DNA of 64,000 nucleotides from Epiperipatus broadwayi (Eukaryota; Onychophora; Udeonychophora; Euonychophora; Peripatidae). The notes below the pieces were generated by a model that worked only from the letters and a program-made list of their open reading frames with translations, did not search any database and was not told the origin of the DNA. Shown here piece by piece: positions 1-12,602 of the stretch. The position numbers and the translations under genes are program-made. The stretch covers positions 10,519,563-10,583,562 of the forward strand of contig JAQFVV010012418.1 of NCBI GenBank assembly GCA_028023455.1, in the 5' to 3' direction. The number at the start of each line of letters is the position of its first letter. The first letter of the stretch is position 1.

Positions 1-1
1 C

Positions 2-496
2 AGAATCATCTCCTTATTCAAATTTTTAAAGTTAGAGCCCAAATTTCTAACTTTCTTGATTAAGGTCAACCTAGGTGCCATACATACCAACTATTTTTTA
101 CATTACAAAAGATTTCTAAACAAAGTAGACCCTATATGTCCAATCTGCAAAACACAAGAAGAAACCTTTGACCATATTATAAAATCATGTACCGGTCTTA
201 CAAACATCAGTATGCTCATTTTTCACAATTCAAAGATTGACTATTATAAAATACTCTCAATAAAAGACTCCATCCAGAGTAGACACTTCCCAATTATTAG
301 ACTATCTATTTTTCTGTCTCATTCCATCTGGAGTGTTCGATGTAAGACAGTTTTCACCTCTTCACCTCCTAATCCAGACCTCACATTTATCAACCTCATC
401 AACAAAATTAGAAATAAAGACTTGATACTCTCATCAAAATTTGTATATGATGAAACCTGGAAATTGTTCCAAATACCAAAACCATCCAAAACATAA
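2..496 (+). CDS. Non-LTR retrotransposon ORF2 C-terminus, partial at window edge
   Basis: The frame is open from base 2 to a TAA at 494-496, so the 5' part lies outside the window. The protein has a zinc-knuckle-like CX2CX8HX4C signature (CPIC, then DH, then SC) about 30 residues into the visible stretch, followed by a basic and hydrophobic tail. This is the usual C-terminal layout after the reverse transcriptase (RT) or RNase H region in several LINE clades. No RT motif is visible because the frame enters already downstream of it. The A+T-rich stretch to about 645 (ending in an ATTAATAAAATTG context) is probably the 3' UTR. The clade cannot be named from this piece. This is one of the least decayed LINE fragments in the window, with no internal stop. 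Confidence 0.6.
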   Translation, partial: RIISLFKFLKLEPKFLTFLIKVNLGAIHTNYFLHYKRFLNKVDPICPICKTQEETFDHIIKSCTGLTNISMLIFHNSKIDYYKILSIKDSIQSRHFPIIRLSIFLSHSIWSVRCKTVFTSSPPNPDLTFINLINKIRNKDLILSSKFVYDETWKLFQIPKPSKT

Positions 497-1284
497 CAAG
501 TTACAGATCAAATTGATTTATAAACCTCATCACCAAAAGACTCATCACTCATAAATATTGAGCTTTAAAACAATATGTACTTAAATAACTAATATATACA
601 ATGTAATTCATTAATAAAATTGTTTTGAAACTAAATTGTATAGTAATAATGCGCATATAAACTTTGCCAAAGCTCAAAACCAAATGGTAGTTGATAAGAA
701 AACAACGCTTTAAATTTATATATAACGCTGTGCCTGTTAATATTAATAGATTTTTGAAAAATTTCGGATTAAAATCAAATTTCTTTCCTATCTATTAAAA
801 CTTCTGCATAAAAAATAGATATAGCTGTTAATTAATTAATTTACGTTTTATATAAAAGATAAACAGTAAAATACTTCACTATTCCAACGTAACATTTCAT
901 GCTTAAAGTCTTATTTAGTAAAAACGATTTATAATGGCATCCGATGATTTATAAAATATAACAACGATCAATATTTTTCTATAGTTTTATTCAAAATTCT
1001 GGATTATAATTCTTTTTATTTCTCTCTTTGCATTCAGTTATTGCTTATATGCTATTTATCTATGGAGAAACAGGAAGCTTGAATAATTTAATTCTTAAAA
1101 TGATGTTTTTGAAAATATATATATATATATTAAACTTGAAAGACTATCCTAGTCATAATTCTGTTTATTTGTAATATAACTCGGAATATAAACTAAACTT
1201 ATAGTACTTCTGATAATTTAATTGATTTATGTTTCAATTGTTAATTAAATTGTTATTTTCATTATATCTATTGTTTAATTAAGT
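497..1284. other. AT-rich non-coding stretch
   Basis: The first ~150 bases are probably the LINE 3' UTR. The rest is AT-rich sequence with a short (AT)n run near 1116-1130 and no recognisable gene or repeat. Confidence 0.5.
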
Positions 1285-1375
1285 TGCCCTGTGCAGTTTG
1301 GTATAGTTAGTAGAGTGTCGGACTGCGGGAAATCACAGTGTCCATTCTGACCCTCGAATTTCTTACGAACCCTCA
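1285..1375 (+). repeat. tRNA-derived SINE relic
   Basis: A GC-richer island resembles a tRNA gene head: a box A-like GGTATAGTTAGTAGAG, then GTGTCGGACTGCGG, and a degraded box B (GACCCTCGAA) about 45 bases later. It is followed by an A/T-rich tail around 1380-1400. It cannot fold as a functional tRNA because box B is poor. The family is different from the SINE family at 31 kb. The strand is set by the A-to-B order. Confidence 0.4.
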
Positions 1376-2792
1376 AGCAATAAAACTTTTTTAAAAAAAA
1401 GTTAACTTAATAACATCGTGTAATTTGGTGCAATGATAAAATGCCAGACGCGGTTATTTTTATTATTCTTTTTAAAATTTCTGTACTGTATCTAAATGCC
1501 TGCTAGTTTTTTCTTCTAAAAAAAAAAACATTTAAATGTATATCCTGCAAATAATAATGCGTGTTTAAAAAATAACAATGGCTAGTATTACTCTTTATAC
1601 ATACTTTTCTAATAAATCAAATATAACTTGTCTAATAGATTATGAAAAAAAAAATCACATTAATGACAGTTATTTTTAGTTTCGTTTATACATACACGTA
1701 TTCAACGCCAATCATTCTATAGGATTAGTTTAAAATAAAAAAGAAATATTCGTTTTGTGTGAAATAATTTAACTGACATTTATTATCGCTTTTGTGTGCC
1801 ATGTATTGTCCTGTACATTTCGTATTTGACATTGCTAGATGGTTGCTGCTTTGTTATGAAAATCAATAAAAAATCAATAGAATAATACTTTAGAAAAATT
1901 AAAAAATTAATATTTATAAGTAAAATATATTGCAAAAGATATAACTCATTTAATAGTAATCTTATTTAGCGAAGTAACCAGATGTAAATTAATTAATCTT
2001 AGTTTAATTAAAAAGCCGTATTGAATATTTGGCATTATAAAGGGGGACATAAATGAGTTATATCTTAACTCATAAAAAATATTGTAAGCACTATATATTA
2101 AAAGATAAGATGATTAGTTTATTAGTAAAAATATACACAAGCCTAAAAAAGAAAAGTCTTTCTATTCACTGACTATTTTTTTTTTTTATATAACCAGTGA
2201 GATAATAAAACTTTAAATATTGTAAGGCAAAAAAAAAAAATCATTATAATGATATCGTCATTTTCAACTATTTATGAGACCATTGTTTATTTTACATTAA
2301 AATCAGATTTTTCAGTGTACAGCTTTTCTTTTACCTATAATAATTTCAAAAGGCTTTCTCATTTCTTTTGACGCGTGTTCACTATTTAAATCTATAATTT
2401 TTGGTATCTAGTTTTATGCTTTAATCGTCTATCTATCAATCTTTTCTCACAACATGTTCAGCCAAACCCATTACAACTTAAATCTTGGGTAATAGCAGAG
2501 AGAATTATATATTTTAATAGAAACTTTTCTTTGATATAAAAATCTCCAAATTTCTGTGGTATTTGTATATTATTCTGTCTATAAAACCTGGCAACTTTTT
2601 TTTTTTTTTAATTATACAGTTTCAATGGTATACAATAAATATTTAAAACAAAATGACTAATAAGAAATGGTATTTAATATTTACAGCTTTTTTTTTTGGT
2701 TCTGCAAAAATTAATTATAATATTTCCACTTTATTTATTATTTTTTTGTATTAAGTCAACTTAATGTAGAATTAATAAAAATATAAAAAACA
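1376..2792. other. AT-rich non-coding stretch
   Basis: Only AT-rich sequence with short A or T homopolymers; no gene, RNA or repeat structure recognised. Confidence 0.5.
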
Positions 2793-2897
2793 TAAAGTGT
2801 CATATCATGCCCAGTAACACAGACTTCAATTTATTAATATAAAAATGAAAAAAAGAAAGAAATGTAAAGTGTCATATCATGTCCATTAACACAGACT
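2793..2897. repeat. Short direct repeat, two ~34-bp copies
   Basis: The string AAAGTGTCATATCATG followed by a conserved ...AACACAGACTT occurs at 2793-2826 and again at 2864-2897 with a few substitutions, 71 bases apart. A local duplication is the simplest reading. The short open frame just downstream (2902-3084) has no recognisable feature. Confidence 0.55.
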
Positions 2898-3233
2898 TTT
2901 CATGAAGGCAGAATCACATACTTTTGGAAATACTTCACTGCATACTGTTCTGTCAAAGGAAGATCCCAAACTATCATCATTTTGCCAAAGTAGTAGTGAA
3001 AAAAATAAAAATGCTAAATGTAAACAAACTACAACAATGTTTAAAGCATGTCAGCATTTACAAGTTAGAATAAAAAAAAATTGAAATACACCTTCTGACT
3101 GGAATTTATAATAGATTTATTCAACAAACTAAGATTGAGAAAAAGCATAAAGATTTAAAGGGCCCTTGAAACTGCATAATTTAAAAAAAAAGATCTATTA
3201 AACTTGATAGTCAGTAATACACAAATACAATTT

Positions 3234-3457
3234 ATACCATTTACAACTTTTTTAAATGCTTTATCAATACTCTTTATTTATATCAAAACTAACATTTCTG
3301 CAGTCAAAACTGTTAGTTGTCAAGCGTTGTTAGCCGAGAGGTCATTGCAGCTGCATTGCAAGCAAGTAGTTGGTTCCAGACGGTTGTGGGTTTAAACTGT
3401 TAGTTTTGATATAAATAAAAAGTATTGATAAAGTGTTTAAGAAAGTTGTAAATGGTA
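3234..3457. repeat. Palindromic (foldback) element split by a SINE
   Basis: The left arm at 3234-3293 (begins ATACCATTTACAAC, ends ATCAAAACTAAC) is the near-perfect reverse complement of the right arm at about 3397-3457, over some 60 bases with a handful of mismatches. The loop holds a tRNA-derived SINE flanked by 12-bp direct repeats. Without the SINE the element would be a hairpin of about 140 bp, a MITE-like foldback. Confidence 0.75.
3319..3393 (+). mobile_element. tRNA-derived SINE, 3'-truncated, with target-site duplication
   Basis: Starts GTCAAGCGTTG like the copies at 31.0, 31.6 and (minus strand) 48.0 kb. Box A-like TTAGCCGAGAGGTCA is followed by GCTGCATTGCAAGC, corresponding to the anticodon arm. 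The copy ends at GGGTTT where box B should begin. A 12-bp direct repeat, AAACTGTTAGTT, flanks it at 3307-3318 and 3394-3405, the expected target-site duplication. The usual (TAA)n tail is missing, which is odd for an ordinary SINE insertion. Confidence 0.7.
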
Positions 3458-4078
3458 TGATATGTTAAAGTAAAAATCAATACATAGGAAAAGGAAGAAG
3501 AAGAAGAAAATATATTACAAATACAATTTCTGCATTAGTTTTCACTCAGAGTTTTTAGACTCAATAATAGTATTGTTGAAATACAGTTACTTAAGAGACT
3601 TTTTGCTTATGTACATAGAAATGTATTATTTTAATATTAATTTTTTTCTATTAGAAATTAGTCTATCTAAGTTTAATTAGTTCAATCTATTATGTTTTTT
3701 TATATGTACTAATAATTTGACCAAAAATTTATGTTGCTAATCTTTTCTAATTCGTTAGTTTTAGTCTTTATTTTCTTTTTTCTCATAACTATTGCACATT
3801 GATTTTAGTTTTTATTTTTGATTCTATTTTGTTGCTTTCATTTAATAGTTTTTATGACATTTTCTTGTTGTTGTGATCCATTATTTTGAAAGCAATAACA
3901 TCATGTGCAAAATCAAATTGATCTAACCTAATATTTTAATTTCCATTTTTTCACAATTTAAACAACAAAATTTTTTATCAAATAATTTTTATAAAAGTTT
4001 GGGAGAGATGGAGGGAAGAGATGGAGGAAATAATGATTATTTTATTAACATCAAAATGTAATGTAACTATTGCTCAAT
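3458..4078. other. AT-rich non-coding stretch
   Basis: AT-rich with a short GAA-rich run near 3490-3510; nothing recognised. The end could belong to the 5' part of the LINE relic that follows, but no frame is visible. Confidence 0.4.
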
Positions 4079-5330
4079 GAAGTCAAAGCAGCTCTTTGTA
4101 ATCTTGAAAATGGAAAGACTGTAGATTTTAATGAAAATATCTGGAGAAAATTTAAAATATGATGATGATATGTTAGCTTTAAAAATATTGCATTTTTTTA
4201 AAGAAATATATAAATTTATGAATTTGTGTCATCTGATTTTAAAGATTCTTCTACTTCTTTAATTTTTAAAACTAAAGGGAATAGAAAAGATCATAATAAT
4301 TATCATGGGATGTAATTATTATCCACTATATACAAAAATGTCTTCAAGGATTTTATTGAATGCGTTGATTTCCAATTACAGATAAAATATTACCAGGGAT
4401 TAAATGTGATTTAAAGAAATGAAAAAGCACTATAGACATGGTTTTGTTATTAGAAATATACAAAAAATGTGTTGAATATTGCTGGTTAAGAACTTTGATT
4501 CAATTAACTAACAGGTTACAATATTTTTGAAACTTAACTGATTGCCCATCAAAATTTATTGTATTATACAGTTTGAAGAAATAAGTGGAAAATTATTAGT
4601 ACAAGTAAAAAATCTGAGAAATTTGAAATAAAAATTTGTGCTAAACAAAGATGTGTATTTCTGCATTATTGTTCTACAGTTTTCTGGCAGTGATCTTTGG
4701 AATTGTTTATGAGCAGCTAAGTGAAACAGTTATTAAGATGTGATGCAGGCTTGATAGTAGAATTTTTAATTTAAATCAAATAAAATTGAATCAAAAGCTT
4801 TACCTTATTGGACTCTGGATTAGCAGTAAACTGATATTTGTACTATTTTTTTTAAGTTCAAAAGATGTTTTGCAGAATATGTTTAATGTTTTGAATGCAA
4901 AATATAACAACTTTGTTTAATAATTAATGTTCAAAAAAGTTCTTTATTAGCCAGTGATGAAAAAAAAATCCTCAGCAGTTTTCAGTTTGTATAGTTATCA
5001 ACTTGAGAAGTAGACGTAGATGTTAAGATACAACACAGATTCCAATGTACTGTTGCTGCACAAGATAGAGTACAGAAATAACTACTACAATTAAGGTAAT
5101 TGCATATACAACTATTGCTTCACCTAATTTATCATATAAAAGTGAGACCAGGACACCAATGTAAAAAACAGGTCTTGGAAAAGTTTTATTTAAGAATATT
5201 TCATAAAATTTTAAAAATACAATTGAAAAATCATAAAATCCAATCAATATGTTCTTAAATTAAGTAGATATGATATTACAAAGTCCACTATTATAAAATC
5301 ACCTCTTCTTGGATTGGACATATAAAATAA
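4079..5330 (+). pseudogene. Decayed LINE reverse transcriptase
   Basis: Frameshifted and stop-ridden remains of a LINE ORF2. At 4079 a frame reads EVKAALCNLENGKTVDF, matching the pre-RT block (EV..AL..LKNGKA.G.D) of RTE/CR1-like LINEs. At about 4268-4355 another reads KTKGNRKDHNNYHGM then LLSTIYKNVF, matching the finger block (K.KGDR..CNNYRGISLLS). Near 4630-4700 there is a weak echo of the QGC motif region. Near 5310 SSWIGHIK resembles the LRW.GH block found after RT in these clades. No intact catalytic YADD box is seen. The clade assignment is inferred from motif style only. Confidence 0.55.
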
Positions 5331-5488
5331 TAAACAATGCAAATATTCTTAAAAGTGTGTTTTATGATGAACTTGAACATGATTTTTCATGGAATAGTTG
5401 AACTTTGTTTATGTTATGAAGATTATCTCAAAGAGATTCTAAACAAATGCTGTTTATTATTTCCATTGGAAAGATTAGTATAAAATAG

Positions 5489-5768
5489 AAATAAACATCA
5501 CATGATCACTATTTCTTATACTTGCTCTTAGCTATTATTAAAACAGGCAAAACGCTCTATACATATTGCCACTTATTGCATTAAATCCTAAGATCTAGAT
5601 GCAATGCTCTCAGATCCAAGGCTCCTCACTGATGAAGGCCGCAAGCCAGAAACTAGAAAGGTGATATTGGATGAGTTGGCACTAGATGGAGATTTTATGC
5701 ACAAGTCTTCTGGCAATATCTGGCTTGTAATGAGTGGCAATACATAGAGAGATTTTTGCCTGTTTAAG
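5489..5768 (+). mobile_element. Hammerhead-bearing repeat family 1, copy a (terminal inverted repeats)
   Basis: Starts AATAAACATCACATGATCAC and carries CAGGCAAAAC...ACATATTGCCACT near 5544; the inverse, AGTGGCAATACAT...TTTGCCTG, ends at about 5762. The interior carries the hammerhead motif annotated separately, and the block GATTTTATGCACAAG shared with the copies at 6.6 and 33 kb. It is non-coding. An ATT microsatellite begins about 45 bases downstream. Family 1 copies also lie at 6.2-6.75, 32.67-33.84 and 38.93-39.14 kb. Confidence 0.75.
5615..5671 (+). ncRNA. Type I hammerhead ribozyme motif, cleavage site mutated
   Basis: Core boxes are intact: CTGATGA at 5629-5635 and GAAA at 5649-5652. 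Stem II is GGC (5637-5639) with GCC (5645-5647) around a 5-nt loop, plus an A-A mismatch next to the core. Stem I 5' strand TCCTCA (5623-5628) would pair with the family's TGGGGA, and the outer TCCAA (5615-5619) pairs with TTGGA (5667-5671). Here the U16.1-C17 positions read A-A and the stem I 3' strand is damaged, so this copy is probably dead. Confidence 0.65.
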
Positions 5769-5810
5769 AAAATAGATATATTGGAGAGGTTTTTATTATA
5801 TCTTAAGCAG

Positions 5811-6076
<266 letters not shown>

Positions 6077-6358
6077 TTAATTTTTTTTTCAAAGTTGGAA
6101 TGACCATACTCATTTATGAGAGGAATTGTACAGCGCAAACTTTTAGTACTCATTATATAAAATTTTTAATATTTAGTTATTACTATATAATTATTTAAAC
6201 CACTAAAGATCACAAGATCACCATTCTTTATGCTTACACAAACTGTTTACAGAGGTTAAACTCTCCATACAGTAGCATCACTCAGTGCAAGTCAGAGTAA
6301 TCAATGAATGCAAGAAGGTTTGTGCATAAAATCTCTATCTAGTGCCTGCTCATTCAAT

Positions 6359-6400
6359 ACCCCAGACTAGTGTCTAGCTTGTGGCTTTCGTTAGCGAGGA
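6359..6400 (-). ncRNA. Hammerhead motif, decayed core (left arm of copy b)
   Basis: On the minus strand: stem I TCCTCG with TGGGGT (five of six pairs), box CTAACGA in place of CTGATGA, stem II AGC with GCT, box GACA in place of GAAA, then the stem III block ACTAGT and C17. Stem II is AGC/GCT here but GGC/GCC at 5.6 kb, a compensatory change. Core changes predict inactivity. Confidence 0.55.
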
Positions 6401-6593
6401 GCTTTGGATCTGAGAGCACTGCATATAGATCTTAGGATCTAATGCAAATCTCCAACAGCCACATTTTACTTTATTAGCTGACTATATATTAGCTTTAATC
6501 AGTGGGGAGCCTTGGACCTAACTACATAGTTAGCTAATAGAATAAACAGTGGATACTGGAAGATTGCATTAGTTCCTAAGATCTATGTGCATT

Positions 6594-6635
6594 TTCTCAC
6601 TGATAAAAGCCACAAGTTAGAAACTAGTCTGGGGA
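6594..6635 (+). ncRNA. Hammerhead motif, near-intact (right arm of copy b)
   Basis: Stem I TTCTCA (6594-6599) pairs with TGGGGA (6630-6635) using G-U pairs. The first core box is CTGATAA (6600-6606), with G8 replaced by A. Stem II is AGC (6608-6610) with GTT (6616-6618) around CACAA. GAAA is at 6620-6623, stem III block ACTAGT at 6623-6628 and C17 at 6629. G8 is a catalytic nucleotide in hammerheads, so activity is doubtful. Confidence 0.65.
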
Positions 6636-6750
6636 TATTGGATGAGTAGGCACTAGATAAGGATTTTATGTGCAAATGTTGGTGCATCCATTGATTACTC
6701 TGGCTTGCACTGAGTGGTGCTACTGCATGGAGAATTTAGACTCTGCATAT

Positions 6751-8515
6751 GCTTATTTACTTGGTAAAAATACAATCCACTACTGCTAATGTGCAAAGAA
6801 TGCTTGGTGAATTAACTCATTATGGTTTTATGTGGAATTTAAAAGAAAAAAAATACCAATATCTTTCTTCTTAAAAAAGAAGTAGATTCTACCTATAAAA
6901 CCCCTCAGTTATTTGGAGAATTAATACATAGTTACTTATGTATCAAAACTCTTTATTTTACAGTTTTTATTTTTATTTCAAAAGATTCAAAATTAAATTA
7001 TAGTCTTTAATTCTTGTAGGCTGTGAAATATCGGAAAAATCCTGGAGATTGATTACAGAAAGCCAAGTTAAATAAGAATTGGTCCGTTTTTTAAGCTTGT
7101 GGTTAAGTTGTGAGTTTTCTCTTTGATTCAAGTCAGAAGGTTTTGATTATGCATAAAAATAAATTAAATAATATGGTGCCTTAAGGTTTTTTGTAATCAT
7201 TCTATAGCTATTTGCAAAACTTTTGTTGCTCAAATATTAGTTATTAGAGATAATAAAAGTAAAATGGGAAGTAAAGTACAAAATGAAAGTTAAGAAAGCA
7301 GAGGTACAAGCTGTGAAGTCTGTTGCAGAAGTTTAAAAAATAATAGAAATAATAAGAAACGTTAGTAGAAAAAAATTATAGAATAAAAAGTAATTGTATA
7401 TATTTAAAAAGTATTAATAAAATAAAAGAAGATTAATTTTTTTAAAAAAATAATATCTGACTTATGAGTCAAGGTTGTCATTTGATGATGATTGTTTTAT
7501 TACCTATCTACAACAATATACTACTATCAAGCGAGAATAGATTGCAAAAATTAAAAAGATTGTTTAATTCCTTAATTGAATCATTCATCCGATTTAGTAA
7601 ACGTGAAAGAAAAGTTAACGATCTTGATTCATTATAAATAAAAGACGGACAATCAACTTTATAGAAATAGATAGTACATTAGAGAGGATATCAAGCAAGA
7701 TTAATTATTTAACTTACTAGACAATAACAATATTGGAATTTTTATTAATGGATTAATTACTGTTTCGTTTTACTATAAGTTATATACTTCTATGAGATAA
7801 TATAAATCTGATATAAAATGCAATAATTATTGTTGATTTACAATGGAGAAAAGAGATTAGAAATCAAGGAAATTGGACTAAACTTGAAGAGATTGTCATA
7901 GTTGATGATGACAAATAAATATTTCAGTCATGATGGATGTAGCTAATAAAATTATTAATAAAAGACCCCATTGGTACATGTCAGCATTAATTTCGATAAT
8001 AAAAATTATAAGTAATAAAACGTATACATTTTTTTTAATAAGTCATATTTTTGCATTTTATATATCTTCACTAAAATACATAAAATAATTATATTTTATT
8101 CTATACAATAATTTTTAATATAAGAAAATATAGCATTGAATATTGGGTAGGGAAATTTCAGGATGGGGGGTGGGGATGAAAGATTTTCAGAATAATTAAA
8201 AATATTCCAGTCTTATCTTCTATCTATTTATTTCCAAACAATAGAAATGTTAAAATATAATGGAAAAAATAACTATTTTGAAAAAGATCATAAAATCATT
8301 AAATATTACCAAAATATAAAAATAATGAATTATAAAATTTAAATATATACATACAAGTTTATATATCATTAACGTTGGTTTGTATTATTTAAACTAATCG
8401 ATAGTTAATGGAAATAAATACTTAAATTTAGAAAATAATATATTTAAAAGGATCTCATTTAAAGTTCCAATATTTAATTACAACTACAGATTTGCATATG
8501 TCTTTGGATTCATGA
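6751..8515. other. AT-rich non-coding stretch
   Basis: No conserved reading frame or repeat recognised. A G-rich patch, GGATGGGGGGTGGGGATG, at about 8161-8178 stands out against the A+T background. Confidence 0.5.
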
Positions 8516-8990
8516 ATGTTCATAAACTTGGATCAAAGGATGGGTACACAATGGAAATTTGATGCCTTTAAAATAATTTTTGGAATCCTGTTTTCTAAGT
8601 TGATGACTTTATTTGTTCTTGCACATCAAAACTTATTGTTTCTTCTCAGTATTGAGAATAATATATTTTATTTCACACATTTTAAAAATAAGATTGTATA
8701 GAGCAGTAATTCTATTTTAGTTGTTTATAGCATTAGAGAAAAGATAACATTTCAACTGCATGGTAGATTGGAAATCACTACATTTTAGGACTGACAAGCA
8801 ATAATGCATTGAGAAATTTAACCACATATTTTGATGTCCATTGCTGGGTATTGTAGAATCTTCTTGATGATAGTAGAGTGGCAACTTCATCTTTGGCACG
8901 AGTCACCATGTTTTTGCAAGTTTGTCTCAATTGCATGCTGAACTGTAGGTTGCGAATGCTGTTTGCCACTAATTTAAATCAGAAACATGG
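8516..8990. other. Slightly GC-richer unassigned block
   Basis: Base composition is a little more balanced than the flanks, and three overlapping open frames of 60-63 codons occur (one plus, two minus). None shows a recognisable motif, and each lacks splice-site support. It could be a worn transposon fragment. I cannot name it. Confidence 0.25.
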
Positions 8991-11761
8991 ATAGCATAGA
9001 TTTTATGACTACTGTTTTTTGCTTGAACGCTGGCTTTTCTATATGACTTAAGCATTTATATAGCTTTCCTTCAATGACACATTTGAGAGTAAATAGAAAT
9101 CCCTTAAAATTTAACATTATTTTTTATTTATTATTTCATTAATTAATTGACTGTTTTCCATTTCATAAATAATTTACTTTTTACTTCTTTCTGTGATTGT
9201 TGACTAATATTACTTAGCGTAAATATTTACGTTTTACATTTTTCAATTAAATTTATTTTGGTTAATACAAATCTACTTTTTTATGTTTTGCCAATTTATA
9301 TATTCACTTACAAATTATAATAATTCCAAATAAAATATTTTATGCTATTGAAAATTTACAATCTAAGGGCACATTTGTGATTCTGCTATATTTTAAAATA
9401 TTTTTCTCCTTGCTTAAAATCTTTACAAATTACTGTTTCTATCTCACTATAATTTTTGTACATAAATCTGAATATTATATCATTTACTATAATATATTAT
9501 ATATTTTTTATTTAAATTTTGATAGTAATTTAAGAAATTAGCGAAATAACTTTTTTATTCTCATATTTTTAAAAAAAATTCTTTTTAAACTATAATCTTT
9601 TATTGAACTGTTGTTTTCTTACACTTAAGCAAGAGCAAATTAAATAAACTACTTAACAGTTATTTTACTGCCAGTCCACCATTCTTATTATGGAATGTAC
9701 TTTTTTGGGGCTGTTTTAGCTAATCATTTAGATTTTCTGCTTATAAAAAGCTTTTATTTTATTACTTTTAAATAAAATATGTAATCCAGTACTATCCTAT
9801 AATTATAATATATAAATAAATAAAATATCTTCATTTGTTTATTGTAATTACTAACATTATATTTAATATTGGATTAAATTTAACTAGTCGTTTTTTAGAA
9901 GATAAAGGTCATTCAGGGAATATAATTGGTGGAATCCAATTATTCTTCTAATGCTAATTTTTACAATATGAAAATGTTTATAGATTGAAACGAAAGCAAA
10001 ATATGTGTTCACATCTTTTACTCTTAAAACTTTTCATATATGTATATATGTGTATGTAATGATTGTGAAGATGATATATAGTAATCTAAAAGTTTTACAC
10101 TAGTGGATAGAAATTTGAGATAAGTGGCTGCTTATAAATTTAAAATATACTCAAATATACTTTTTCAGCAGAATCATTAATTGATATGCAATTTTATCCT
10201 GGGGAAAAATGATTTTTTTTCATTTATTCAACAGCAAGAATTTTCAATCTGCTACTATAAAAACATATATTTCCATCTTTATCTATGGTCTGAAATAATT
10301 ATATAGACACTAAAGGTTGACATGTGACTTAAACAGATTTAGATTTTTAATTTATTGAAGTTTAAATAAACCATATTAAACAGCCAAATAAAAGTTGCTT
10401 TGAAAACAGACTAATAAATTATCATTTTTAACTTTCAAACTGCATGAAAAACTAATTATTATTAATTATTTTACTCAAAGTTTCCTTCTACTCTTTTAAT
10501 TAAACCTAGAAGCTGTTTTATTTATATTTTCAACATTTTATTTTTATAATATTGATAACATTTATATTATTTATTACAAATATAAGCTTACAAATGAGAG
10601 ACATTCTAAAAGTTAATATTCAAACTTTGCAAAATGGAAAAATAAATTGCTAAAGTGAATATATAATGATAGCAATGATTCTGTTCATATTCGATAGCAA
10701 CTTTGCCTGTTTATAAAAGTTATTGATTAAAATATTATTTTATTTGAATTTTACTTTTAAAATGGAAATGAATTTTAGATGAGACATTATAAAACAATGA
10801 AAGTATATTTTAAAATTAAAACTTATACTTATTGTCATTTCTTTTTAGTAAATAACAACTTTTGCTTTATTGAACCTGCATTTTTAACAACTTGTCTTCT
10901 TAAAAACACATTTTAAAATAAAATGTAATTGTAATCATGTACTTTTTTGGTTTTAAATAAATATTTTGCATAAGTAAGCTTAAATATTAAATTAATTATT
11001 GAAAATTAAATAAAAAAAAAACAAAACTAAAAAAGAGCACATACTTGCAAGCCTGAATCCAAACAATCTACTAATCAGTGGTATTGTCAGTTTCTTTGTA
11101 TTATGACACAAGCAATCAGAGTATTGCTAGCTTTTTTAAAATTTGGAAATTGGCATAATATTTGTAAGATAACTGTATCTTATTAACATCTTTAGATTTT
11201 ATTTTCATTAATAATTTTAGTTTCAATTTCTATGCAAAAAATGCAAACCAACAAACTGCTTCAAAATAATCAACTCAATAATATCTAAGTAAGAAATAAC
11301 TAAGATAGCAAAGAGTGTATGCTAGATAGTTTTATAAATATAAATACTTGAAAATAGTAAATCCGTATTCAACACCAGGAACCTTCAATCTGCTATCAAA
11401 GCAAAATTTTATTAATAACACAAATTGAACATTCTTGGTGTTGAATAGGCATGTTTTTGCTTTTATGTATTTATATATAAACCAATATAGCATTAAGCAA
11501 ATACCAACTTTGTTATCTTAATAATAATTGGTTTTGGTGCAATTGAATATTGAAAATGACTCCTTGTTAGCCTTCTGTCAGAACAGGTTTACTTGCATGA
11601 TTAATGGGATTTATTAAACTTCTATGAATTAAAAATATCAATCTTTACTGTCTATATAATATCTTAGACCATAGAGAAAGTGGGGTATTTATTTTATATT
11701 AATAAAAAGTTGCATTGAATGCAGGTTGAAGATTATTAATAATAAGCATGAGCTGCTCTTA
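8991..11761. other. AT-rich non-coding stretch
   Basis: About 2.8 kb of AT-rich sequence with no open frame of note, no microsatellite of size and no recognisable mobile element. Confidence 0.5.
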
Positions 11762-12256
<495 letters not shown>

Positions 12257-12602
12257 AGGGAGTATACCAATAGCTCTAACATGCTCTTATTGATACGTGC
12301 AGCAAGAGCTTTTAAAATCTTTATCTAGAATTATCTATATCCTCAGACTGATCAGTTTTGAGATTTTGGCTCACCTCAGTAAGGAGTTAGGACATTTAGA
12401 CACTAGATATAAAATGCCAACTCAAAAGTCAAAACTTATCTAATATGTATCTATTAAGTAGAAAATCTGAAATTTTCAGACATGCAAATGATTTTAAATC
12501 CAGCTATATAATAGCTATATGGGACTGAAAACTTCAGTCTCGACATACATTAATAGCCTCATCAATATAACATCACCAAAGCCTCAAGTACAAAATTATA
12601 AT
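12257..12602 (-). mobile_element. Hammerhead-bearing repeat family 2, partial copy
   Basis: Starts GGGAGTATACCAATAGCTC. The stretch 12257-12500 is the reverse complement of 12900-13125 and a direct repeat of the left end of the next copy (12661 on). It carries one hammerhead-like motif on the minus strand, and TATTAAGTAGAAAATCTGA, a block also present in the 60-kb element. It has no coding frame. Confidence 0.65.
12341..12384 (-). ncRNA. Hammerhead-like motif, variant core
   Basis: On the minus strand: stem I CCTTA pairs with TGAGG. The first box is CTGAGGT in place of CTGATGA. Stem II is GAGC plus a GCTC-like strand (GATTT arm changes in this copy). AAAA stands in place of GAAA, then the self-complementary stem III block ACTGATCAGT and C17. 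It has hammerhead architecture, but core positions U7, A9 and G12 differ. Confidence 0.5.

Larger units (their letters stand above)
6205..6750. mobile_element. Hammerhead-bearing repeat family 1, copy b (long palindrome)
   Basis: The left terminal block CAGAGGTTAAACTCTCCATA (from 6250) and the right block ending at about 6745 (GGAGAATTTAGACTCTG) are inverted repeats, and the arms continue inward with family 1 sequence. The outer left flank 6205-6248 matches the reverse of the 3' flank of the 33-kb units (GGTGATCATGTGATG). Each arm contains one hammerhead motif, in opposite orientation. The centre has no coding potential. Confidence 0.75.

Noticed and set aside
3319-3393. Functional tRNA gene
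   Set aside because: No acceptor or T arm pairing, and box B is missing; it is one of several SINE copies.
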